Part shown: piece after piece, positions 1 through 9,389 of the stretch
Position numbering within the stretch: the first letter of the stretch is position 1
Layout of the letters: each line of letters begins with the position of its first letter
Assembly (NCBI RefSeq): GCF_005239225.2
Contig: NC_133301.1
Span: forward strand, 9,548,318 to 9,612,317
Length of the DNA stretch: 64,000 nt
Source of the DNA: Populus alba
Lineage: Eukaryota > Streptophyta > Magnoliopsida > Malpighiales > Salicaceae
Reading direction: 5' to 3'
Translations under genes and position numbers: made by a program
Notes under the pieces: model-generated
What the model was told of the DNA's origin: nothing
Seen by the model: the letters and a program-made list of their open reading frames with translations, nothing else
The model's database searches: none

Positions 1-3000
1 AGGTGTGAAACAGCTACTGTGTCATCACTTCCCCCTCCTAATCACCAGGAAAAATTTCCTGGGTGATAATGCGCTTCATCTGGCTGCCAGGGCTGGACGG
101 TTTGACACAATTCAAAATCTCGTCAAGCATGTGAAAATTGATCCTCATAAAACACTTGAACTTGCTAGCTTGCTGAGGATGAAGAATAATAAAGGAAACA
201 CCCCTTTGCATGATGCAGTCATCAAGGGTTGCCGAGAGGTGGCCTGTTTCCTCCTTTATGAAGACCTTGAAGTTTCCTACCACAAGAACAAGGAAGACAA
301 GTCTCCCTTGTACTTGGCAGTAGAGAGTTGCGACGCGGAGATGATTGCTTCTTTTAAAGAAGCTATGCCGGAAGGAAATTTAGGTAATGACATGTTTTCA
401 TCATTTCGACGTGAAAAATAACATGTTACACTTATAATTATTGGTCTCATTAAAACTGATTCTTCATAATTTCATTTTATGTAAAGCATAAAATTCAAGT
501 CATTTCCATGCATTTTGAGTTTTTTGTATTGATTATCTAATTTTTAAATTATGCTGCACTAGAAAAACTAGCGGTCGGCAAGCCGGATATAATGCTTCCC
601 GAGGACATAAAAGGGGGAAATCTCCTTCATCTTGCAGCATCAATGGGCTTCCTTTCTGGAGCAAGACTCCTGGTTAGTCGATGTCCTGTTGCCGCATCAC
701 AAACAAACGACGAAGGCAACTTACCCATCCATGTTGCATGCCAGAAGGGCCATTAAAGTAGTACGCGAACTACTTACTTATTGGTTCGATCCAATGGATT
801 TTCTCAACGAAAAAGGACAGAATATTCTTCACGTTGCAGCGGAGAGTGGACAGAGGAAAATAGTGGATGAAATATTGAGAAATCAAGATCTGGAAGCACT
901 TATAAATGAGAAAGATTACGATGGAAATACACCTTTGCACTTGGCTGCAATGTATTGCCGCTCTGAGATAGTGCGGGCACTAGTGAGTGACAAGCGGGTG
1001 GATAAAAGGATTGTTAATAATGAAAAGTTGAATCTAGCTGGTGTTGTTGCGATATTATTGCGAGGCGGACGCTTTGAAGCACCAAAGTCAGATGGAATGG
1101 TATGCTTATATGCTGAGCCTTTTCGAAAAACTGACCTTATGGTGCCAATGGGCTTGCAATTGCTCTTGAACATCACGAGGGATCATACTCCAAATTAATC
1201 ATCATATATACAAAAACATTACAAAAACTGAATGCAAGAAGATACATTCAAATTCAGTTTCGAATGTATATTTACAAATTAATACTGTCTTTGCTTGTCC
1301 TTGATCAGAGCAAGCGAATCGATACCAAGCATGAGGATGATGCTGCGAGAAGTGTATGGAACAAATCGCAGGAAGCAGAAGTTCGCAAAATGGTAAGATT
1401 TTCGGTTTCAGAAACTTTCTTTCTTTCTTTGAAGTCTTGGCATGTGACTAACATCACAAAGGGTTTTCATTGCTCCATCATATTCTTTGTAAGTATCAAA
1501 ACATTCTTTCTTTAAATAAATATGAAAGGAGCATGCAAAATCTACAATCCATGAATTTTTCAAAACCTTATTACATTTATGATCCATGAGAACATCATCA
1601 TCTTTGCTCCCATCTTTCATGGTATTCGTAACATCTCTAGACTTCGTAATTCTTCTAAGGCGGCTTTCATCTTCTCACAATGATACCAAACATGGCCTTT
1701 GCAATATTGGCAATAAAAATATTCCACTCTCTTCTTGAGTGACTCTCTATGCAATAAAATGATCAAAAATTGGATTATGACATTTGCAATGACAATAAAA
1801 ATATTTCTTATAATTGTATTCCACTCTAGATCTAGAATCTCAAATAGAGTTATTTATACCATATCTACCTCCTTATGCCATGTTCCTCCCATGACAATCA
1901 TAATTTTATTTCCTAGATTACCTTCCATCACCAATGCCTCGTTACCTTTCAAAACCTTTTATTCTATCCAGTAAGATTAAACCTAAAGTTATCCTTTTAA
2001 CTAGTATTGTTTGCACCAATGGCTTGTAGAATGAGGTTTCGCTCAATTTGTTTTCTAATATTGACTACTTGTGTTGTCAACCTTTTAACTCTTGTGTATA
2101 CCCATTCCTTCATCCATCCTCAAGAGTACAAATCTAACTTCAAAAGAAAACGATTGGTCATGGGTCGTATAGAGAGATAAAGAAGAATCAAGCTTCTAGT
2201 AATGGCATTATACTCCACAATCCAGCTTCTAGTAATTGCATAGGAACAATCAATACTCATTTAAAAAGATTTTTTAATTGTCAAAAACCTATAGAATAAA
2301 AGAAAACATATAAAAAATTTCTTTCATGATCTCTTAAAAATCCATCAATACCAGAGGGTTTTGGTTAGCCATTTAAAGAAGCATTCACATTTCACTTTAG
2401 GTGGCATCCAAGTCAAATTATATTCTAGTTGCTTTGGTCCACGTAAGAAGCTAATCAGGTGATTGAAGTAAATATATTCTAGTATAGCAAAAACTTTCAC
2501 ATCCACATTGTGTCCATGTTGCAACTATAGAAAAGGGAATGATAGATTTCTTTTAATTACCTTAAATTTGATTAACCAAAATGGAAATAAAGTTCTTTAC
2601 TTGCTCAAAAATATGGAATGCCTCGCTGATCTACTAAATAGCGATGAATTACTTCTTCGTTATTATGGGATATTAAGCTAACATTGTCATGATGCTTTAT
2701 ATAATTTGTATAACATGTATTTCCTAATTAACACTTTGTTGTTCAGCGTAAGGTATTTAAAGTTTTGGTGGAGGCAGATGATAAGACTGAGTGTGATTTA
2801 CCAAGAACGACGTTAACACGGAGCAACTGAACAGAGGGGTAGGGAATCTTCTCGTGGTGGCAGTACTGGTAGCTGGAGTAACCTTCGCTGGTGCTATCAC
2901 TGTGCCTGGATCAGGTTCTGATCTTAGCAGTGATTGGTCAAAAAATACGATGAGTTTATATATTTGTTTTGACATGCTAGCTATGAATTGCTCCCTCATC

Positions 3001-3264
3001 GCCGCTATAATCCTTTGTCAGATATCATTAGGTCGTGCCAGTGATGTAACATCAAGCATGGAGAAGGCGACATCTCTTAATTTTTACTCCCTTCTCTGCA
3101 TGGGTTTAGCATTTACATTCATCCTGGCAATGACGCGGCAAGAAGACACTAGATCTTTCATAGTCATCATCACATCCCAAGTCTGTTTTGTTCTTATCCA
3201 ATATTTTTTTTCCTTTAGATTGATAGTTTCAAATGCAAAATCAGTATTTTGTCTTCTTTTCTAA
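1..3264 (+). pseudogene. Ankyrin-repeat/PGG gene, copy A (5' end outside window, two frameshifts)
   Basis: This copy belongs to the ankyrin-PGG membrane protein family. Exons by comparison with copies B and D are 1-383 (end of exon 1), 563-1099, 1309-1392 and 2747-3264, all with GT-AG borders. Exon 1 keeps ankyrin motifs (NALHLAA, NTPLHDA). Exon 2 has lost two bases near 753, so an in-frame TAA appears at 754-756; the usual ankyrin reading resumes in another frame up to SDGM at 1099. Exon 4 lacks one G between 2817 and 2818, giving TGA at 2828-2830, after which the PGG segment continues in the shifted frame to 3264. With two independent frame breaks it cannot encode the full protein. A product ending at 754 would hold ankyrin repeats but no membrane domain. 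Pseudogene status is inferred; the breaks are seen directly. Confidence 0.85.
1470..1610 (-). mobile_element. Relic of a Ty1/copia protease region in intron 3 of copy A
   Basis: Read on the minus strand, this stretch resembles the start of a copia protease: a W-I-V-D-F-A-C-S-F-H-I core followed by F-D-T-Y-K-E-Y-D, compared with the usual W-I-L-D-S-A-C-S-x-H-M family pattern. It is short and without flanking LTRs. The same relic sits at the same place in intron 3 of copies C (27842-28048) and C2 (about 34250-34400), so it was in the ancestral gene before duplication. Confidence 0.55.
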
Positions 3265-5296
3265 TTTGTATCTCTTGTAACAAATAGATATTAAGCTCTT
3301 TCTCTTCTCTCTTGTAACGACTTTGGTTATATATAGAGCAGAACATACATGTCACTGGTGTGTCTCTTCAGAGTTCTTCCATGTTGCAGGGTACTTGACT
3401 TACGAATTCTTAGCACTCAATAGTTTGACAACAACTAATCGCGTGCGTTTTTGATAAATATAGTATGTACTAGTCGTGGACCTGAGCTATGATGTGGGGT
3501 TGGATTCCTTTTCTTTCATATAAAACATAATGTTCTAAAGCATAGAGAAAAATGAATGATAGACCAGTTATAGACTAGACTATAAATAGATTTGTTTTAT
3601 TTTAATTAAATAATAAAAAAAAAATAAACAATGAGCTAGAGTATATAGAACAAATTAAGAAAAAATGATCATGATAACTTGAAAAAAAATATTATTTCAA
3701 AAGAGGATAAATGATGTGAATCAATTCCCAACCCATTAAATATAAAATAAAAAATAGTATAATTCTCAACTAATTAAAATGTTAAAATTTAAAAATGAAA
3801 AAAAGAAAAATCAATTATACAAAAAGATAAAAAATAATAATAATTGAAGAAATGAGAATCAAAATTAAAATTAAAAATAAATTTTATTTTTGATCGAAGG
3901 ATAAAATTAAAAAAAAAAATTCAATTTAATAAAAGAACTCAAAAAATAAAACTATCAAAAGAATGAGAATTAAATTGAAAAAACATAATATATAACAAAT
4001 TGAGATTGAAGGATAAAATTAAAAATAACTCAAAATTTCACAAAATGACCAAGATCAAAAATAAATAATAAATTTGACATCTCAATGAATTAGAAAATAA
4101 CTTTGAAATTTCACATGATCAACATGATTTTCAAAAAAAGAAAAAAGTAAACTAGGATGAGAAAAAAAGTAAATCAACATCCCACCGCTACCTCAATAAT
4201 ACCACGTGTCGTCCTTAAAAAAAAAGTATACTGCAGTACTTCTAATGACACAATAAAAACTAGTGTTAGGTCGCTAAAAAATACCACCCAAATGGAGCTA
4301 GCGCCACCTATCTGCTAGCACAAGCATTACACGGGCATGGAGCTGTTAATATAACATACTCTTTTTGTTTTTCCGATCTCTAGGGTGTTTTCTAAAATGC
4401 TAGGGGAAAAAACAATAATGGTTGAAGTTAAAAAAAATAATTAACAAATAATGGCTTAACAATGTTACACAAAAATAGATTAAATATCGTAATTACGATA
4501 TAACAAGAAAAAGGAAAAAAAATTATTTGCATAATTATAAAATAGTTTCGTTATAATTCAAGGAATGAACTACTTTTATTAAACAATAAAAAAAGAAACA
4601 AGAAGTGATGACTAAAAATTAGCTTTCACTGATCCTAATTAAACAAGTGGTAGTGATTACTAAATCCATAGCCCAACGCTATGCAACAAGTTAAATGAAA
4701 AAAAAAATATTAGCTAATAAAATTGTCCGAATATTGCAATTGTGCTCTAAAAAAGTTAAAAATCTTTGTGACAAAGTCAGATAAGCTGATAACATTTAAT
4801 TAAATGATAAAAAAAAACAACGGTAAATAGATTATAGATTGAATCAAATAAAAAAAAGTTTAAATGATAACTTATAATAAACATCAACAAAAAAAGGAAA
4901 AAAAAAGGTATAAGAGCTTGGTTCCGAGCAAACCTAATATGGAAGATTGAAACCAGAGAAAAAATAAATAAATAATGAGCTTAAGCATATAAAACAAATT
5001 AAAAAAAAAATTATAATAACTTGAAAAAAATTTTATTTTAAAAATAAATAAATGATGTGACTTAATTCTCGACTCATTGAATAGAAAAGCATGAGATTGA
5101 ATAAAAAACAAATAGTATAATTCCCCACCAATAAAATGTTAAAAGTTAAAAAAAAAATAGCAATTGAAAACATGAAAATTAAATTAAAATAAAAAATATT
5201 TTTTTTATTGAAAGGTAAAATTGAAAACAAAATTCAATTTAACAAAAAAAACTCAAAAAATAAAACTATTAAAAGAGTGAACACTAAATTGAAAAA
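3265..5296. repeat. A/T-rich gene-poor stretch with dispersed A-rich repeat
   Basis: No gene is visible. The first 60-100 bases after the stop are the conserved 3' flank of the family. From about 3780 to 4170 lies an A-rich block with recurring phrases such as AATTGAAGAAATGAGAATCA; related blocks follow exon 4 of every copy (15860-16410, 30090-30600, 45720-46290, 60060-60450). A second A-rich block starts near 4960. The whole 3265-6060 stretch is paralogous to 29571-32550 downstream of copy C, so it belongs to a segmental duplication. Confidence 0.6.
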
Positions 5297-5992
5297 ATAC
5301 CAAAGTTTGGGGGCTGATTTGGGTTCAAATTGTAAGGAATTAAAGTCCAAGGATCAAAGTGAAAATGCAGGGGTTACTATAGGGAGCTTAATTGATTTTT
5401 CCAGGGATAATTTTGAAATAATTAAAAGTTGAAAAATTAATTAAGGACTGAATTGAAACATTCAGAAACTAAGGACTGTTTAGTAAAAGATGCTAAAATC
5501 CAGAGGTCCAATTACAATTTATCTAGGGGGCGAAATTAAAAAACAAGTGGAAGGAATTTCCTGATTAAGCGGCTTGATTGTGAAATCTCCACACTTCAGT
5601 GACCAAACCGACAGAAAATCAACGGCGCCGTTTCCAGACAAGCTGTTCATCTTCCTCAACGCCTCAGCTGCCCACGATGCAATACGTTACTGAAACGTAT
5701 GGCATTCTCTGGCTATAAAGCCAGAGGAAGAAAGGCCTCCAGGAGGAAGGGGAAGGACGAAGAGGACGAACGAACGAAAAAAACCCAGGAAAAACAAAGA
5801 CGACCGGACAGAGAGGAGACGCAGATAATACACAGAGAACACTGGACCAAAGACCACAAACAAAAACACAGACGCAAGAACAGAGATAATACAGAGAAGA
5901 CGAGCAAAAACAGAAGGCCACAGGAGAACGAAACACACGCAGAACACGGGACGGACAGGAAGAAACCGATCAGAGAAAAGCAAGAACACAGG
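5297..5992 (+). mobile_element. LTR-retrotransposon LTR fragment L1 (U3-R part)
   Basis: The stretch has the layout of an LTR promoter half: a run of 'gggcttaattga / ggactgaattga' phrases, a G/C-richer core, a TATA box, then a purine-rich leader. The same sequence occurs as L2 (31586-32480), as a partial copy L3 (24250-24535) and in its U3 half at 38680-38885. A 7-bp-arm inverted repeat (ATACGTT/AACGTAT, 5682-5700) lies just upstream of the TATA box. No coding region or second LTR remains. Long open frames on the minus strand here are low-complexity shadows. Confidence 0.65.
5711..5722 (+). promoter_or_regulatory. TATA box of LTR fragment L1
   Basis: CTATAAAG at 5713-5720 follows the U3-like region and precedes a purine-rich leader of about 280 bases, the position expected for an LTR core promoter. 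L2 has the identical element near 32004. Confidence 0.5.
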
Positions 5993-6025
5993 TGAGAGCA
6001 GAGGAAGCAAGTAACTAGTCGACCA

Positions 6026-6298
6026 GTCCTCCATCACATATTCATCTCCAGAACTACATGTAGAGGTGAGCATTTTCAGTTTAATTTTTACTTGAAAACC
6101 AACCAAACTGAATTTTTATTTATTTTTAATTTAAAAATAAAACCAAACCGCCAGTTCAAGGCAACTTATTTCGATTCGGTTAATTAAGGAAAAAAATTAA
6201 AAAAAAAAACCAATAATCCAACTTTGTTTCTTGTGAAGAGCAAGCTGATATCAACAACAACAAAGTAAAAAAGATGAATGATAAATTGATTAGTCTAA
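6026..6298 (+). repeat. Sequence block shared with upstream regions of copies C2 and F (first part)
   Basis: This block starts with the leader phrase CTACATGTAGAGGTGAG and matches 32521-32783 and 46466-46728. It ends exactly where a MITE interrupts it; the second half resumes at 7238. GAG|GTGAGC at 6063-6068 is a possible splice donor closing the LTR-type leader. Confidence 0.6.
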
Positions 6299-6502
6299 GT
6301 GGCCGTTTGGCGCTGCGGTTGCGGCAGCGGTTGAAAACAAAAGCTGAAGTAAAGTGTTTGGTTAATCCAAACTTCTCATTTTTTTACATGGGCCCCACCT
6401 AATAACTGAGGTCGAACCTCAGCTCATGAGAAGTAGATTTTATCTGCTTCTCCTGCGTTCTTCTCCTGCGATCCTACCTGCGTCTTCTCATGTTGGAGAA
6501 TG

Positions 6503-6587
6503 AACTCTCCACTGTGCACTTAAGTGAACAGTGGAGAGTGAAATTAATTCACTCTCCACTGTTCACTTAAGTGCACAGTGGAGAGTT
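6503..6587. repeat. Perfect 38-bp inverted repeat inside the MITE
   Basis: The left arm 6503-6540 and right arm 6550-6587 are exact reverse complements around the 9-base spacer AAATTAATT. Each arm also contains smaller self-complementary cores (CACTTAAGTG). Two more CACTGTTCA / TGAACAGTG palindromes follow at about 6590-6642. The transcript would form a long hairpin. Confidence 0.9.
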
Positions 6588-6999
6588 CCTTCACTGTTCA
6601 TATGAACAGTGGAGAATTCTTCCACTGTTCACATGAACAGTGAATACCGGACCTGGTTCTGATCCAGTAAAAAAAAATATTTTTTATTTTTAATTGTGTT
6701 TTATTTTAAAAAATTAGTGTTTTTACATTATCCAATAACACTATATAAATTAGAAGAAGATCGTTTGATGACGTAATATTTGTAGAATTTGATCACAATC
6801 CTAATTTTATTTCTGATGATATTTTACCTGATGTTGTTGCGCGCTTACAAAACCAATAAAACTATAGTCCTTATCGGATGTATTTTATACGTGATGGAAT
6901 TGTAAATGGTTTAATGAAACAATAAAAAATATTTTATATAAAATATTATTTATTTCATGATGTAATAACAATAATTAAATCTACAATATTTAAATTAAA

Positions 7000-7003
<4 letters not shown>

Positions 7004-7044
<41 letters not shown>
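7004..7044. repeat. (AT)n microsatellite
   Basis: A run of 41 alternating A/T bases lies inside the MITE. Confidence 0.9.
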
Positions 7045-7048
<4 letters not shown>

Positions 7049-7237
7049 ATAACCTCAATTTGAAAAGCATTTTTTTAACCAAACACATTAAACTACTTTT
7101 TACTCAACCTCAGTTTCAACCACAGTTTTAACCAAACACCTATTTTTTCAAACCAACCTCAACTAAAAGTACTTTTTATAAAACAACTTTTTCAAACCAC
7201 AACCACAAAAGTTACCGCAATACCAAACACACTCTAA

Positions 7238-7503
7238 ATGGCAAGAATTCCAGCCATGTCCAAGTGCAAAATAATGATACTAGCCAACAAGATTTCCACC
7301 AACTCCTAAAAAAGCCAAAATAGCCCGGAAAATACATGAAACCAAGTAGATAAAAGAAAAGCAGGTCCCTTTATGCAAAAGCATGTGGAAAAAATGCACA
7401 TCCCTTTTATACAAAAGAAATACTTTTATCCCTCGATAAAGTGTTCAGTGTTCACATGTCAAAAGTCAAGACAAATATAGAATGAAAAAGGAAAAGATTG
7501 AAA
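7238..7503 (+). repeat. Shared upstream block, second part
   Basis: This continues the block interrupted by the MITE and matches 32784-33048 and 46729-46992. At 7503 it diverges: copies C2 and F run into an ankyrin exon 2, whereas here it runs into sequence also found at 38998-39088 upstream of gene D. Confidence 0.65.
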
Positions 7504-7591
7504 ATATTATTTTTTATATGTGTAGACTAACCCCCCTTACTTGATATTTATATATTAGTTGAATTAGTTAAACCCCCCTACTTGATATTTC

Positions 7592-7887
7592 ATGTATTTT
7601 GAAGATAATACTGGTGTTATTGTGAACCCCAAAGGAAAAATGAAGGCTCAGCAATTACCGGTCCAATTGGAAAGGAGTGTGCTGATCTTTGGTCTAAGAT
7701 TGCAAGTGCAACTAATGCTAAGAGCTTTTATTTGTTTGTTCCTTTTCTTTGAGAATCATACTTTCGTTAAGTCTTATATATTTTTGCAAGGTTAATTTTA
7801 GTTGTGTTTTTATTATTTTAACTAAATTTTATTTGGAGCTTTATATGTAGTAATGAACTCTATGGATTTTGTATAAAAAAAAAAAAA
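7592..7887 (+). pseudogene. Processed pseudogene of ribosomal protein L23 (uL14), 3' part
   Basis: The reading from 7592 matches the C-terminal end of cytosolic 60S protein L23/uL14: a [14 protein letters not shown] core, then after one missing G near 7645, [14 protein letters not shown]. No intron is seen. The reading is followed by a 3'UTR-like T-rich stretch and then 14 A residues (7874-7887), as expected for a reverse-transcribed mRNA copy. It is 5'-truncated and frameshifted, so not functional. I could not recognise a target-site duplication. Confidence 0.8.
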
Positions 7888-8224
7888 CAGGGCTCCGCCC
7901 CGAACCCCAGGAGAGGGCGCTGTCTCCTACAAATATATCTACTAAAGTAAGAAATAAGATTTTCCCTTTTGGTTTTTTTGTAAAACCTACTCTTTAAAAA
8001 TATTTTTTTCTTCTATCATTTATTAAGATCCACTATTTTATCTTTATTAATACTAGAGAAGCACCATGGGATTTTAATTATCTCTTCTCAGCAACATCGG
8101 GTTTTAGCTTAGATTTTAAAAAAAAATTTAAATAAAAAATCACAAGAGTGCAAAACCATCACGATCAAGTAAGAATTTTCAAGCTCTAACTTAGCTTTAC
8201 AACCAGGATTAGTAACAGTTTAGC
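7888..8224. other. Intergenic, no gene seen
   Basis: A short G/C-rich patch (about 7889-7925) follows the poly-A tail, then ordinary AT-rich sequence leading into the promoter of gene B. Nothing else is recognised. Confidence 0.4.
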
Positions 8225-8640
8225 TCCGCCGTTCACGAAAAGTGTTAGTAGTCCGGTACTAATGAGCTTGCTGACTGGCCCTCACGCCAGGTGTTTCTTA
8301 TCTGGATCGTGCCGAGCAGTAGATATCTGCAGCCTGGTCGTCCTACTTCACCAAAATTCAAACTGGTCATTTTCTATCTATATAAAAAGACAACTCCGCC
8401 AGCTGTATTCTTTACAACTTTCGGTGGCAAGACTAGCCCCAATCTTTATGTCTCCCTAACTAGAGTGCTTTTAGCAATTATCAAACCCAAAACACGAGAA
8501 AAACATTTCTACCGTAATTCGCGATACAGTCAATAACATTCACAGTTTATAACAACTCTTTATAAACAGTGGTGAAAGCAGAGGAAGACACTAACTAGTC
8601 GACCAGTCCTCCATCACGTCCTCATCTCCAGAACTACCAG
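8225..8640 (+). promoter_or_regulatory. Promoter and 5'UTR exon of gene B
   Basis: The first 120 bases are shared with the duplicated promoter units upstream of gene D (39800-39925 and 40488-40612). A TATATAAAA box lies at 8379-8387. A second TATA-like sequence (TTTATAAACA) is near 8560. The leader ends in a splice donor, CCAG|GTAAGTCT at 8640/8641, and an acceptor CCGCAG ends at 9365, 24 bases before the ATG. The leader phrase GACCAGTCCTCCATCAC also occurs in LTR fragments L1 and L2, and the intron start resembles the donor in the LTR at 25910, pointing to an LTR-derived leader. The transcription start is inferred. Confidence 0.6.
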
Positions 8641-9365
8641 GTAAGTCTCTTCTCTTCCCCGGTCTTACAATTTCAATCACTTAACACTGTGCACTTTGGA
8701 TTTTAATTAACTCATCACTGTACACGCACAATACTTGTCTATTCAAATTCTTAACAAACTGGCATCAGTTGTTTGCGCTAATAAAATTTATATTAACTTG
8801 ATATATTTATGTATATAATTTATTAATTTATATAATACTGTTAGAAAATATATTAAAAGTCATAAAACATTATTTTATTTGTAAATACAATACACAAACC
8901 CTTAGTTATTGTTGGACCTGGTTATAAAAGAATGCCTTAATTGGAATTTGACCTGTTTTTTTATTATTTAAAAATATTTTTGAAAAAAATTAAATTTTTT
9001 TAAATTAATATTTTTTGTTAGTATTTTAAGATCATTTTAATATAATAGTATCAAAAATAATTTTTTTAAAATAAAAAAAACATTATTTTCAAAGTAAAAA
9101 ACATTTTAAAAAATAATCCTCAACCATATTTTCAAACATAACCGATCAACAAGAATTAACAACTTGATTTTTACTTGAATTTAAACATTTATATATATGC
9201 TCCTAAATAATTGTATTGAGAAAAATTATGTAGCTAATGTACGTTTTCTCTCACTAATACTTTAATTAGCTTATCCCTTGCATTCATGTTTTCAATGAAT
9301 TCTTTAGTTTGCTTGGCCAAATAACAATACATGTAATTACCAATTTACCACTGATACAACCGCAG
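8641..9365 (+). other. 5'UTR intron of gene B
   Basis: Donor GTAAGT and acceptor CCGCAG bound a 725-base AT-rich intron. Its homologue in gene D is 40806-41696. A MITE-like A/T-rich relic (about 8940-9150, ending in a TTTTCAAACATA phrase) has a counterpart at 41255-41475. A 49-base remnant of the same intron survives at 24538-24586 beside the LTR upstream of copy C. Confidence 0.6.
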
Positions 9366-9389
9366 CAAAGTTAAGTCACTCAAGAAGAG

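Larger units (their letters stand above)
6299..7234. mobile_element. 936-bp PIF/Harbinger-like MITE with TAA target duplication
   Basis: The element interrupts a block that is uninterrupted at 32783 and 46728 (TCTAAATGGC there). It is flanked by TAA at 6296-6298 and 7235-7237. Its ends are imperfect inverted repeats, GTGGCCGTTTGGCGCTGCGG on the left and, in reverse complement, GAGTGTGTTTGGTATTGCGG on the right. No open frame is present. A three-base TAA/TTA duplication and a GTTTGG-bearing terminus are typical of Tourist/PIF-Harbinger MITEs. The empty site in two paralogous blocks makes the borders secure. Confidence 0.8.

Noticed and set aside
38..283. Minus-strand frame opposite ankyrin exon 1, and similar frames at 916-1176, 10330-10702, 33370-33630 and 42027-42260
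   Set aside because: Shadows of ankyrin coding exons; the pattern repeats in each paralogue.
5664..6106. Long minus-strand open frames rich in L, V, F and S
   Set aside because: They are antisense to the purine-rich LTR leader; composition alone keeps them open, and the same frames recur in L2 and L3.
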